Part shown: positions 1 through 5,097 of the stretch, one piece after another
Layout of the letters: every line of letters starts with the position of its first letter
How positions within the stretch are numbered: the first letter of the stretch is position 1
Assembly: GCA_021778575.1 (NCBI GenBank)
Contig: JAJYCH010000355.1
Span: 1 to 5,670 of the forward strand
DNA length: 5,670 bases
Direction of reading: 5' to 3'
Origin: Planctomycetota bacterium
GTDB taxonomy: Bacteria; Planctomycetota; Planctomycetia; Isosphaerales; Isosphaeraceae
The notes under the pieces: model-generated
The model's input: the letters and a program-made list of their open reading frames with translations, nothing else
Databases searched by the model: none
Told to the model about the DNA's origin: nothing
Translations under genes and position numbers: made by a program

Positions 1-330
1 GGCGACCCTGGCCTTGTTCGCGACCCGCAAGGCGACGCCATGAAGCCAGGGCCCGATCGAGTCGCGCACCCGGAGCGATTCGGCGCGCTGGATCAGGACG
101 AGGAAAGTCGCCTGGAAGGCGTCCTCAGTGTCGTGATGGTCGCCAAGAATCCGCCGACAAACACCCCAGACCATCGGGCCGTGGCAACGCACGATCATCT
201 CGAAGACCGCTTCCTCTCGACGCTCCACGAAGCGAGCCAGAAGTTGCTCGTCGGAGAATCCACCGAGGGAGCCGACCTCGAAAAGTGATTTCAAGTCGCG
301 AGCCGACTGGTGAAAGCTGCGGTCGTTCAC
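1..330 (-). CDS. ECF-type RNA polymerase sigma factor, N-terminal part (cut by window edge)
   Basis: This is the first 110 codons of an extracytoplasmic-function sigma factor, which would direct RNA polymerase to a specific promoter set. Residues about 27-50 (SDEQLLARFVERREEAVFE) are the usual start of sigma region 2. Residues 51-62 (GPMVWGVCRRIL) and 67-79 (DTEDAFQATFLVL) are the core of region 2, which binds polymerase and the -10 element. Residues 90-104 (DSIGPWLHGVALRVA) continue into the linker. The FQATFLVL wording is typical of planctomycete ECF groups, many of which carry long C-terminal extensions; region 4 and any extension lie outside the window. I chose GTG at 330 because no ATG occurs upstream in frame before a stop, and the N-terminus (LFEVGSLGGFSDEQLL) aligns with how these proteins usually begin. 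The ribosome binding site is weak. The gene lies downstream of the hydrolase on the same strand, with a 179-bp gap. Confidence 0.88.
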   Translation of the reverse strand, partial: MNDRSFHQSARDLKSLFEVGSLGGFSDEQLLARFVERREEAVFEMIVRCHGPMVWGVCRRILGDHHDTEDAFQATFLVLIQRAESLRVRDSIGPWLHGVALRVANKARVA

Positions 331-392
331 TCGTTCGTCCCACCGGTTGTCTGGCGAAATAACTATGGTCTTACTACCAGGTGCGAGCTGAT

Positions 393-421
393 TTCATACA
401 AGATTTCCCTCGCTCTTGAAA
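393..421 (-). promoter_or_regulatory. Possible promoter for the ECF sigma gene
   Basis: Read on the minus strand, TTTCAA (421-416), a 17-bp spacer and TATGAA (398-393) give a weak sigma-70-like pair in an AT-rich patch about 60 bp upstream of the GTG start. The match is 3/6 and 4/6 to consensus, so this is only a candidate. The rest of the 331-509 gap shows no gene and no convincing terminator for the hydrolase, so read-through from upstream is also possible. Confidence 0.22.
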
Positions 422-509
422 AAATTCGACCCGACAATGAAGGAACGATGCGCCGGGAGAGAGAACCTCGCCAATCCCACCAAATCGAGAGCTGACCGCA
501 ACAGGATGA

Positions 510-1346
510 CTACTCACTCATTTTTCGAGCTTTCTCGAAGAACTCGACGATCGGCCTGGGGTCGGTCAGACCGTGCGGATGATGGTCCTGGCCGGGCTTG
601 ACGATCCGCTCGATCGGGCCTCCCAGCGTCTTGTAGCGGTCGAAGAGGAGGTCGCTGTTTTCCTTGCCGGGGACCACCTTGTCGGCGTCGCCATAGACCA
701 GGAGGATCGGGATCTTCGCATCGACCAGCGGCTTGAGGTAGTCGACCGGGTTCTTCGTGTAAGCAATCGCTTCTTGATCGTCCTTGAAGTCGAACGCCTT
801 GAGCAGGTTGGCCCACTCCTCGGCTGATCCCGGGCTCTCGCCGAGCCCTTTTTGCTTTCCGCCCGGCCAGCTCTTGAAGTCGCAGACGCCGTTATCGAGA
901 TAGACCGCCAGGGTCTGGTCGGGATGAGCGGCGGCCCAGCTCATGCAATAGAGCGCCCCTCGGCTCAGGCCGATCAGACCGGGCTTCGGGCTCAAGGCGT
1001 GATCGTGGACCAGGACGTCGTAAAACTTCTCCCACCGGGCGACGGCGCGGGGCGAGCCGAACTGGTTCGAGATCCCGATATAAGCAACGTGCCAGCCCGC
1101 TTCGAGAAGCGCGATATCGGCATTGGCGAAGGCTCCAAAGAACTCACCCCGCCAGGCCCAAGGCCGACCCGGCAGCGGTGTCTTGGGCTCGACCACAATG
1201 GCTCCCGAACCATCCACGGTGAAGTCATGCCGGACGAATCCGTTCCAGCGGCTCTCGACGCCCGGAAACGGCTTCGGGTCATCGGCCAGCGCCACCCCGG
1301 AGACCAGGAAGGCAAGCAGACAGGAAATCGCGCTGGGTGCTCTCAT
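510..1346 (-). CDS. Exported alpha/beta hydrolase (planctomycete 'CDFKSWPGG' family)
   Basis: This 278-residue protein has a likely Sec signal peptide (residues 1-21, hydrophobic LLAFLVSGVALA, cut near ALA/DD), so it probably acts in the periplasm or outside the cell. The alpha/beta-hydrolase signals are the nucleophile elbow G126-L-S128-R-G130, an acid in the VYGDAD strand end (D220 or D222) and a C-terminal histidine in DHHPHGL (H258 is the best candidate). The middle motif NGVCDFKSWPGGK (about 152-164) is recurrent in planctomycete paralogues. The substrate is unknown; an ester or peptide bond is the generic expectation. The start is firm: the ATG at 1346 overlaps the stop of the Rrf2 gene (ATGA), and GAGG (1358-1355) lies 8 bases upstream inside that gene. 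It is therefore probably co-transcribed and translationally coupled with the regulator. It ends in TAG at 510. Confidence 0.87.
   Translation of the reverse strand: MRAPSAISCLLAFLVSGVALADDPKPFPGVESRWNGFVRHDFTVDGSGAIVVEPKTPLPGRPWAWRGEFFGAFANADIALLEAGWHVAYIGISNQFGSPRAVARWEKFYDVLVHDHALSPKPGLIGLSRGALYCMSWAAAHPDQTLAVYLDNGVCDFKSWPGGKQKGLGESPGSAEEWANLLKAFDFKDDQEAIAYTKNPVDYLKPLVDAKIPILLVYGDADKVVPGKENSDLLFDRYKTLGGPIERIVKPGQDHHPHGLTDPRPIVEFFEKARKMSE
1343..1346 (-). other. ATGA stop/start overlap coupling the Rrf2 regulator and hydrolase
   Basis: The hydrolase ATG (1346-1344) and the regulator TGA (1345-1343) share bases in the string ATGA. With a ribosome binding site (GAGG) 8 bases before the ATG, this is a classic translational coupling arrangement. 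It supports a two-gene transcription unit. Confidence 0.85.
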
Positions 1347-1828
1347 AGGTCGAGCCTCAATTCGTGAGTCGGCGTTTCGACGGACGGTCCGGGTCGCGAC
1401 ACCTGGGGAAAATCACAGAGAGGAATGCTCTCGGACGGTTCGGCCAGGACCTCGGCCAGTGTCGTCCCCCGAAATGCATCCTCCACGCCGGCGAGGGCGT
1501 TGTCCAGACGCCGGTGGAGGGGACAGAGCCGGTCTCCGTGCGACACCAGGCCGAGTGGACAGATTGCAATCCGACCAATCGGCTCGACGGCGTTGACCAC
1601 CTCCAGGATCGTCAGATCCTCCGGCCTTTTCGCCAGCAAGACACCGCCGCCAATCCCCCGCCTCGACTGGACGACCCCCGACTTCGCCAGCCCTTGCAAG
1701 ATCTTTGACAGATACGCACGAGGAACCCTCGTCGCTCCCGCAATCTCGTCTGTCGTCCGGGGTTCGGGTACCTGGCTTGCCAGGTAGACCGCCGCACGCA
1801 ACGCATACTCCACCGTCTGCGAAAGCAT
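1343..1828 (-). CDS. Rrf2-family transcriptional regulator (NsrR/IscR-like, probable Fe-S sensor)
   Basis: This is a 161-residue Rrf2-family winged-helix repressor. MLSQTVEYALRAAVYLA is the standard family N-terminus, so I place the start at ATG 1828. An in-frame TTG at 1849 would add seven unlikely residues. The DNA-binding part covers residues about 26-65 (TTDEIAGATRVPRAYLSKILQGL, then the wing SRRGIGGG). The cluster loop is C90-PLGLVSHGDRL-C102-PLH105. The C90, C102 and H105 spacing (12, then 3) equals that of IscR C92/C104/H107, but the position of IscR C98 is serine here (S96). E7 aligns with the carboxylate ligand of NsrR (Asp8) and RsrR (Glu8). A further cysteine is C138. These features suggest an Fe-S cluster sensing NO, oxygen or redox state, but this is inferred. 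The gene is divergent from the protoglobin and overlaps the hydrolase start by four bases. Confidence 0.9.
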   Translation of the reverse strand: MLSQTVEYALRAAVYLASQVPEPRTTDEIAGATRVPRAYLSKILQGLAKSGVVQSRRGIGGGVLLAKRPEDLTILEVVNAVEPIGRIAICPLGLVSHGDRLCPLHRRLDNALAGVEDAFRGTTLAEVLAEPSESIPLCDFPQVSRPGPSVETPTHELRLDL

Positions 1829-1858
1829 GAACTCGCCCCCAGGCCACAAAAGAAGACC

Positions 1859-1886
1859 TTGACATCCAGTTTGGCTCGACTATCCT
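1859..1886 (+). promoter_or_regulatory. Candidate promoter of the protoglobin gene
   Basis: TTGACA (1859-1864), a full match to the sigma-70 -35 box, is followed after 16 bp by TATCCT (1881-1886), a 4/6 match to the -10 box. Transcription would start near 1893, giving a leader of about 70 bases before the ATG at 1964. The -10 lies inside the left arm of the inverted repeat at 1880-1918, as expected for a repressed promoter. I see no clear promoter for the Rrf2 gene on the other strand. Confidence 0.42.
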
Positions 1887-1918
1887 GGAGGAAAACTAGA
1901 CCTGATTGTCCAGAATAG
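1880..1918. promoter_or_regulatory. Inverted repeat between divergent regulator and protoglobin (candidate operator)
   Basis: CTATCCTGGA (1880-1889) and TCCAGAATAG (1909-1918) are reverse complements with one mismatch in ten, separated by 19 bases. A further TCCAG half-site lies at 1865-1869, so the core TCCAG/CTGGA occurs three times in 49 bp. The left arm covers the candidate -10 box. Position and symmetry fit an operator for the divergent Rrf2 regulator, but no Rrf2 consensus is matched by eye, so the binder is inferred. Confidence 0.4.
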
Positions 1919-1963
1919 AGATTGGGTCGTCAACCAGAGATCAATTCCGAAGGAGAGATGGAC

Positions 1964-2566
1964 ATGGCATTGCGCCAGATTGACGAGGATCGGCTGGAGT
2001 CGGATCTGGGTTATCGCTTCGGCTATCTGGCCGAATTCATCGGCCTGACTGAGGAGGATATCGCCTCGATTCACGGCGCTGCGGCCGAGCTCGGACCGCT
2101 CGTACCGTCGCTGGTAGACGCGGTCTACGAGAAGCTGAGCGGTTATGATGCGACCTGGCGGCATTTCGTGCCGAGGCAGTCGGGGTACGATGGCGAAGTC
2201 CCGCTCGACCTGGAATCGCTGAAGACGGACCATGCTCAGATCCAGTTCCGCAAGCAACACCTGGGTCGATACCTGACCCGGCTGGTGAGCTGGCCTTATG
2301 ACGCTCGGATGGTCAATTATCTCGACTTCGTCGGTAAGCTCCACACGCCGGAGGCGGGCTCATCGGCGCTCAACGTTCCCCTGGTGCAGATGAACGCCTT
2401 GATGGGTTTCGTGGCCTGCGCCTTGACCTCGACGATTCTCGGACTTGGCCTCGAACGCAAGGTGGAGGCAGCAACTCTCCTCGCCTTCGGCAAGCTACTC
2501 TGGATCCAGAACGACCTGATCACTCGCCACTACCAGGCCCGAGCGGTGCCGATCGGCGCGAACTGA
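1964..2566 (+). CDS. Stand-alone protoglobin (haem-binding globin-sensor fold)
   Basis: This 200-residue protein matches the protoglobin/globin-sensor domain along its whole length, with no signalling domain attached. Recognisable blocks are ESDLGYRFGYLAEFIGLTEED (about 12-32), LVPSLVDAVYEKL (46-58), YDATWRHFVPRQ (61-72), FRKQHLGRYLTRLVSWPYDARMVNYL (95-120) and the C-terminal helix LLWIQNDLITRHYQA. H127 in the motif GKLHTP corresponds to the proximal haem-ligating histidine (protoglobin 'GxRH' position). The expected role is binding of O2, CO or NO, as a scavenger or sensor. I start at ATG 1964 because AAGGAG (1950-1955) is 8 bases upstream; ATG 1958 would leave only two bases. The gene is divergent from the Rrf2 regulator across a 135-bp gap, which suggests shared control. 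No membrane segments are seen, so it is likely cytoplasmic. Confidence 0.9.
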   Translation: MALRQIDEDRLESDLGYRFGYLAEFIGLTEEDIASIHGAAAELGPLVPSLVDAVYEKLSGYDATWRHFVPRQSGYDGEVPLDLESLKTDHAQIQFRKQHLGRYLTRLVSWPYDARMVNYLDFVGKLHTPEAGSSALNVPLVQMNALMGFVACALTSTILGLGLERKVEAATLLAFGKLLWIQNDLITRHYQARAVPIGAN

Positions 2567-2667
2567 ACAGCGCCCAGTTCCCGGACGGGTCTCGACGTGC
2601 TACCCTGCACAAGTGAACACGATGAGACACCAAGGGGATCGACCGTGTCTGGACGTCAAGTTCCTCG

Positions 2668-2683
2668 GCCTCGCGGGCGAGGC
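2668..2683 (+). other. Small GC-rich hairpin inside the radical SAM 5' remnant
   Basis: GCCTCG (2668-2673) and CGAGGC (2678-2683) form a 6-bp stem with loop CGGG. No T-run follows, so it is not a typical intrinsic terminator. It lies in codons 8-13 of the remnant (PRPRGRG) and may simply reflect that coding sequence. Confidence 0.25.
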
Positions 2684-2728
2684 TCGCAATTCGACCTCCC
2701 CAACCGCTTTGGCGGAACCTATCATGAA

Positions 2729-2749
2729 CTCGACCTCGAACAGGTCGAG
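2729..2749 (+). other. Perfect 8-bp hairpin just before the LRR start codon
   Basis: CTCGACCT (2729-2736) and AGGTCGAG (2742-2749) pair perfectly around a 5-base loop. The 3' arm overlaps the purine run GAGGGGG (2747-2753) directly before ATG 2754, so in RNA it could mask the ribosome binding region of the LRR gene. The same bases also encode LDLEQVE of the radical SAM remnant, so coding constraint may explain part of it. Confidence 0.35.
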
Positions 2750-2753
2750 GGGG

Positions 2754-3503
2754 ATGACGAATCTGGTTCCATTATCTCCGGATCTAGGAGCGGTTATTGT
2801 GAGGCTGGATCGGATCATTGCGAGGATAGAGCAAGCCGGAGGGTCGGTTGTACGAGATGATTCGTGCCCTGAACGGCCCATCGTCGCTGTCCAGGTCAGC
2901 GGTGTCTCAATCACCGACAATTGGCTGAAGAACATCGCGGGCCTTACCAGTCTGCGGACGCTCAACCTTGCCTTCTGCATCATCACGGATGATGGGTTGA
3001 CCCACCTCAAGCGGCTGATCCATCTGCAACGGCTCGAACTCAGCAATGCTTTGTTATCAGACGCCGGACTGCCTTGTCTCGCGGGGATGTCTGACCTCAG
3101 ATGTCTAGAACTCTCGGGCACCTTAATCACGGACGTCGGCTTAGCATTCCTGGCGAGGTTCAATCGACTGCAAGAATTGTATTTGGGTAGCACTCAAATC
3201 ACCGGTTCTGGTCTGCACTTCCTCCGAGAGCTTCACTGTTTGGAGACCTTGAGCCTGATAGGAACGAAAGTGGGGGATGCTGGACTGGCGAACCTCTCGG
3301 GAATGGACTCACTTCGAGAGTTAGTCCTTGTCGGGACCTCGATCACCGATGCCGGCCTCCCTCACTTGGTTAGGCTGGTCGGCCTGAGGAGGCTCTACTT
3401 GTGGGCAACCCCGACCACCGATGAAGGCGTAGAGACTCTCAAGAGAGCAATGCCGGGTCTGGAACTGGAGCGTTGGTCTCATGAAGATCCCTTTGAACCG
3501 TGA
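2754..3503 (+). CDS. Leucine-rich-repeat protein (24-residue 'ITDAGL' repeats)
   Basis: This is a 249-residue protein whose residues about 43-238 form eight consecutive repeats of about 24 residues with the pattern LxxLxLxxTxITDAGLxxLxxL. Clear examples are LRTLNLAFCIITDDGL, LRCLELSGTLITDVGL and LRELVLVGTSITDAGL. Such solenoids mediate protein-protein contacts; no enzymatic domain, signal peptide or membrane segment is visible. A helical lead-in (GAVIVRLDRIIARIEQAGG) precedes the repeats. In-frame starts also exist at ATG 2724 and GTG 2613, but that stretch is the radical SAM remnant read out of frame, so ATG 2754 is the likeliest start. Codon use differs from the neighbours: at least five TTA and two ATA codons are seen and composition is visibly AT-richer, consistent with acquired DNA. 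It sits exactly between the two radical SAM remnants. Function is unknown. Confidence 0.78.
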   Translation: MTNLVPLSPDLGAVIVRLDRIIARIEQAGGSVVRDDSCPERPIVAVQVSGVSITDNWLKNIAGLTSLRTLNLAFCIITDDGLTHLKRLIHLQRLELSNALLSDAGLPCLAGMSDLRCLELSGTLITDVGLAFLARFNRLQELYLGSTQITGSGLHFLRELHCLETLSLIGTKVGDAGLANLSGMDSLRELVLVGTSITDAGLPHLVRLVGLRRLYLWATPTTDEGVETLKRAMPGLELERWSHEDPFEP

Positions 3504-3530
3504 TCAGCTTGCAAGCTAGGAAACGGTTTT
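3496..3530 (+). terminator. Terminator-like structure at the end of the LRR gene
   Basis: AACCGT (3496-3501) pairs with ACGGTT (3523-3528), and the right arm runs straight into TTTT (3527-3530). The 21-base interior contains the perfect 12-bp palindrome AGCTTGCAAGCT (3506-3517). The LRR stop codon lies within it. The outer stem is short and the loop large, so termination activity is uncertain. Confidence 0.27.
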
Positions 3531-3554
3531 GATCCGCAACACGCTCAGGTTTGC

Positions 3555-3758
3555 ATGCTGCATGACAAGGGCCGAGAACGACGACGAAACGACTCCAATT
3601 TCGGCTCCCAGATGCGCGGCTCGGGCGCGAGGGCCGACCAGATCGCCAGCCTGTTTCGGCTGTTCCGGAAGAAGTATGGGCTGGAGGGACTGCCACCGCT
3701 CGACGTGGCGAAGTTCCGTCCCCCCACTCCCCGATCGGGACAGTTGCACCTGTTCTGA
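3555..3758 (+). pseudogene. 3' remnant of a PA0069-family radical SAM gene
   Basis: This 67-codon ORF ends in TGA and carries the C-terminal signature of PA0069-type radical SAM proteins: NDSNFGSQMRGSG, then ADQIASLFRLFRKKYGL, PPLDVAKFRPP and a terminal GQLHLF. The family norm here is approximately 'LNDxxFGxRMRGEGxxAxQIxxLF...(G)QLxLF'. The residues before NDSNFG (about MLHDKGRERR) fit the end of the preceding helix, so similarity begins near the ORF start. The radical SAM core with its cysteine motif is missing, so this cannot be a working enzyme by itself. ATG 3555 has no convincing ribosome binding site. The frame is the same as the LRR gene but is separated from it by the LRR stop at 3501-3503. 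The stop lies 4 bp from the stop of the convergent sialidase-like gene. An expressed small protein is possible but less likely. Confidence 0.66.
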
Positions 3759-3762
3759 TTCT

Positions 3763-4914
3763 TTACCGTCGAGCCTTCGCCAGCTCGTCCAGCTCGGCCA
3801 GGCGAAACCGAACTGCCACGATGTACGGGGGCTCGCCCTTGGTCCAGTGACCATAGGTGGTGGTGACGAACGTGCCGTCGGCCAGGATCTCGACGCCGGG
3901 ATAGGCCGAGTCGAACGAGTGCTGATTGTCCAGGAATCGGACCCGGTACTGACCGTCGCGACCGTGAACGATATCTTCATAAGTGCCCACCCAGCCGACC
4001 CAGTCCCCTTTGGTCGGGCTGTCGGGCGCCATGTCGCGAAACGAGATGAAGAGACGGCCATCGGGAGCATATTTCGCGACGTGGCGGTCGCCGGTGAGCG
4101 CCAATGGTAGCTCTCGGGGCGAGGTCCAGGTTGTTCCCTCGTCGTCCGAGAAGATCACGAACGAGTGATGTTTCCGGCTATTATCACGCAAGAGCATGGC
4201 GAGCTGTTGACCGTCGGGCGACCGGATCAGGCCGGGCTCGCAGAGGTGCGCGGTGGGATGGTCGACGAGGGCGCGGGGCTCGCCCCAGGTCAGGCCGCCA
4301 TCGGTCGAGAACGCTCCCAAAACCGTGAATTTCGTGGCCTTGCCACCGTTCCGGAAGTAGCGACCATCATCGTGGAACAGCGCGAGGTAGCGACCATCGC
4401 GGAGCCGCTCGACGCTGGCCATGGCGACGATCCCGCCGAACTCGCCGATCGGCTTGAGCGGGGTCCAGGTCGCGCCGTCGTCCTCGCTGACCGACTCGCG
4501 AATCGGGTACAGACCCGAGAACAGGATCAGCCGCTTCCGGCCCGAGACCGGGTCGATCACCCGATGGATCGTCGGCGTCTCCTTCGAGGTCGTCCAGTTC
4601 TCGGGGGTCGGCAGCCGGTCCGACCAGGTCAGGCCACCGTCCGAGCTACGCTTGAGCTGGATCGCCCCCTTGCCGTGCCCCTTGGGATAGACGACCAGGA
4701 TCGTCTTGCCATCTTCCAGCAAAACCGTCGTCGGATGGCCCAGGTACTGACCGGCCTGGCGGTCAACCACCACCTGGCGAGACGTTTGCGAGGACAGGTC
4801 GATCGTCACGATCGGATCGGCTCCCCAGCTCCATCCGGCCTGAGCCGTCACGAGCCAAAGCAATACGCCTGCCGAAACCATCTGTCTGCAAGTGAACATG
4901 ACTTCCATTCTCAT
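3763..4914 (-). CDS. Exported sialidase-fold (BNR/Asp-box) protein
   Basis: This 383-residue protein has a signal peptide (hydrophobic VSAGVLLWLVTAQAGWSWGA, about 13-32), so it is exported. Four Asp boxes of form SxDxGxxW mark a six-bladed sialidase propeller: 90-97 (SSDGGLTW), 143-150 (SEDDGATW), 203-210 (STDGGLTW) and 256-263 (SDDEGTTW). Candidate active-site positions are E227 (CEPG), R243 (LLRDN), R293 (SFRDM) and Y338 (DSAYPG). The usual N-terminal arginine motif (F/Y-RIP) is replaced by GHPTTVLLEDG, as I recall for many planctomycete homologues. A true sialidase activity is therefore doubtful, and action on another glycan is possible. ATG codons at 4914, 4908, 4899 and 4884 are all in frame; 4899 or 4884 would give a tidier signal peptide. 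The gene ends with TAA, tail to tail with the radical SAM remnant. Confidence 0.87.
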   Translation of the reverse strand: MRMEVMFTCRQMVSAGVLLWLVTAQAGWSWGADPIVTIDLSSQTSRQVVVDRQAGQYLGHPTTVLLEDGKTILVVYPKGHGKGAIQLKRSSDGGLTWSDRLPTPENWTTSKETPTIHRVIDPVSGRKRLILFSGLYPIRESVSEDDGATWTPLKPIGEFGGIVAMASVERLRDGRYLALFHDDGRYFRNGGKATKFTVLGAFSTDGGLTWGEPRALVDHPTAHLCEPGLIRSPDGQQLAMLLRDNSRKHHSFVIFSDDEGTTWTSPRELPLALTGDRHVAKYAPDGRLFISFRDMAPDSPTKGDWVGWVGTYEDIVHGRDGQYRVRFLDNQHSFDSAYPGVEILADGTFVTTTYGHWTKGEPPYIVAVRFRLAELDELAKARR

Positions 4915-4965
4915 CGAACTTCAGGCCCGCCGGCCGACCGGATTTCCATGATGCGTCTGACGGCC

Positions 4966-4994
4966 AGAATCTCAGGTCGGACTTCCCGGGTCAA
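4966..4994 (-). promoter_or_regulatory. Weak candidate promoter for the sialidase-like gene
   Basis: On the minus strand TTGACC (4994-4989, 5/6 to the -35 box) is followed after 17 bp by GATTCT (4971-4966), a poor -10 match. It lies about 50 bp upstream of the first ATG. Confidence 0.2.
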
Positions 4995-5051
4995 GCAAGG
5001 CCAGAGCTGCACGAGTAGGGGATGGTCGGTCGGATTGGTGATCGGTGATAA

Positions 5052-5062
5052 TCGGATTCCGA
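5052..5062. repeat. Short palindrome TCGGATTCCGA with an upstream direct copy of TCGGATT
   Basis: TCGGA-T-TCCGA is an 11-base inverted repeat in the sialidase/MarR intergenic region, and TCGGATT also occurs at 5030-5036, 22 bp upstream. It could be a regulator site for either divergent gene. It is short enough to arise by chance. Confidence 0.22.
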
Positions 5063-5091
5063 GATTTTCCTCCCCGGACCGGTCGGCGCGA

Positions 5092-5097
5092 TATAAT
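5092..5097 (+). promoter_or_regulatory. Consensus -10 box of the MarR gene
   Basis: TATAAT matches the sigma-70 -10 consensus perfectly in an otherwise GC-rich region, 43 bases upstream of the MarR ATG. No good -35 box lies at normal spacing (CCTCCC at 5069-5074), so the promoter may rely on the -10 or on an activator. Confidence 0.45.

Larger units (their letters stand above)
2645..2761 (+). pseudogene. 5' remnant of a PA0069-family radical SAM gene
   Basis: A ribosome binding site, AAGGGG (2632-2637), lies 7 bases before a GTG at 2645 that opens MSGRQVPRPRGRGSQFDLPN and continues RFGGTYHELDLEQVEGDDE. The string GRGxxxxxPNRF followed by an acidic stretch is the characteristic N-terminus of PA0069-type (SplB-related) radical SAM proteins, which are usually around 350 residues long. 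After about codon 39 the similarity stops. The frame continues without meaning to a TGA around 2858-2860, before any CxxxCxxC cluster motif appears. The matching C-terminus occurs at 3555-3758 on the same strand. I read this as the beginning of a gene whose middle was lost or replaced. The family assignment is recalled from motif memory and was not searched. Confidence 0.68.

Noticed and set aside
852..1367. 171-residue open frame on the plus strand, antisense to the hydrolase
   Set aside because: It is a shadow of the hydrolase reading frame; composition is Arg/Asp/Gly-rich without a domain.
1413..1865. 150-residue minus-strand frame overlapping the Rrf2 gene
   Set aside because: It is a +1 shadow of the Rrf2 coding sequence, which has clear family motifs in its own frame.
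2597..2860. The whole frame as an intact 87-residue protein
   Set aside because: Only codons from GTG 2645 to about 2761 resemble a known family. The rest is the LRR gene read out of frame and ends at a chance stop.
2900..3500. CRISPR-like periodicity of about 72 bp
   Set aside because: The period reflects 24-residue protein repeats (72 bp); the DNA copies are diverged and there are no constant repeats or spacers.
2754..3566. ATGAC pair as a transposon target-site duplication
   Set aside because: Five bases recur easily by chance, there are no terminal inverted repeats and no transposase; I kept it only as a possible microhomology.
3516..4070. 184-residue open frame on the minus strand
   Set aside because: It overlaps the sialidase-like gene in another frame, and its sequence is low-complexity Ser/Arg/Thr typical of shadow frames.
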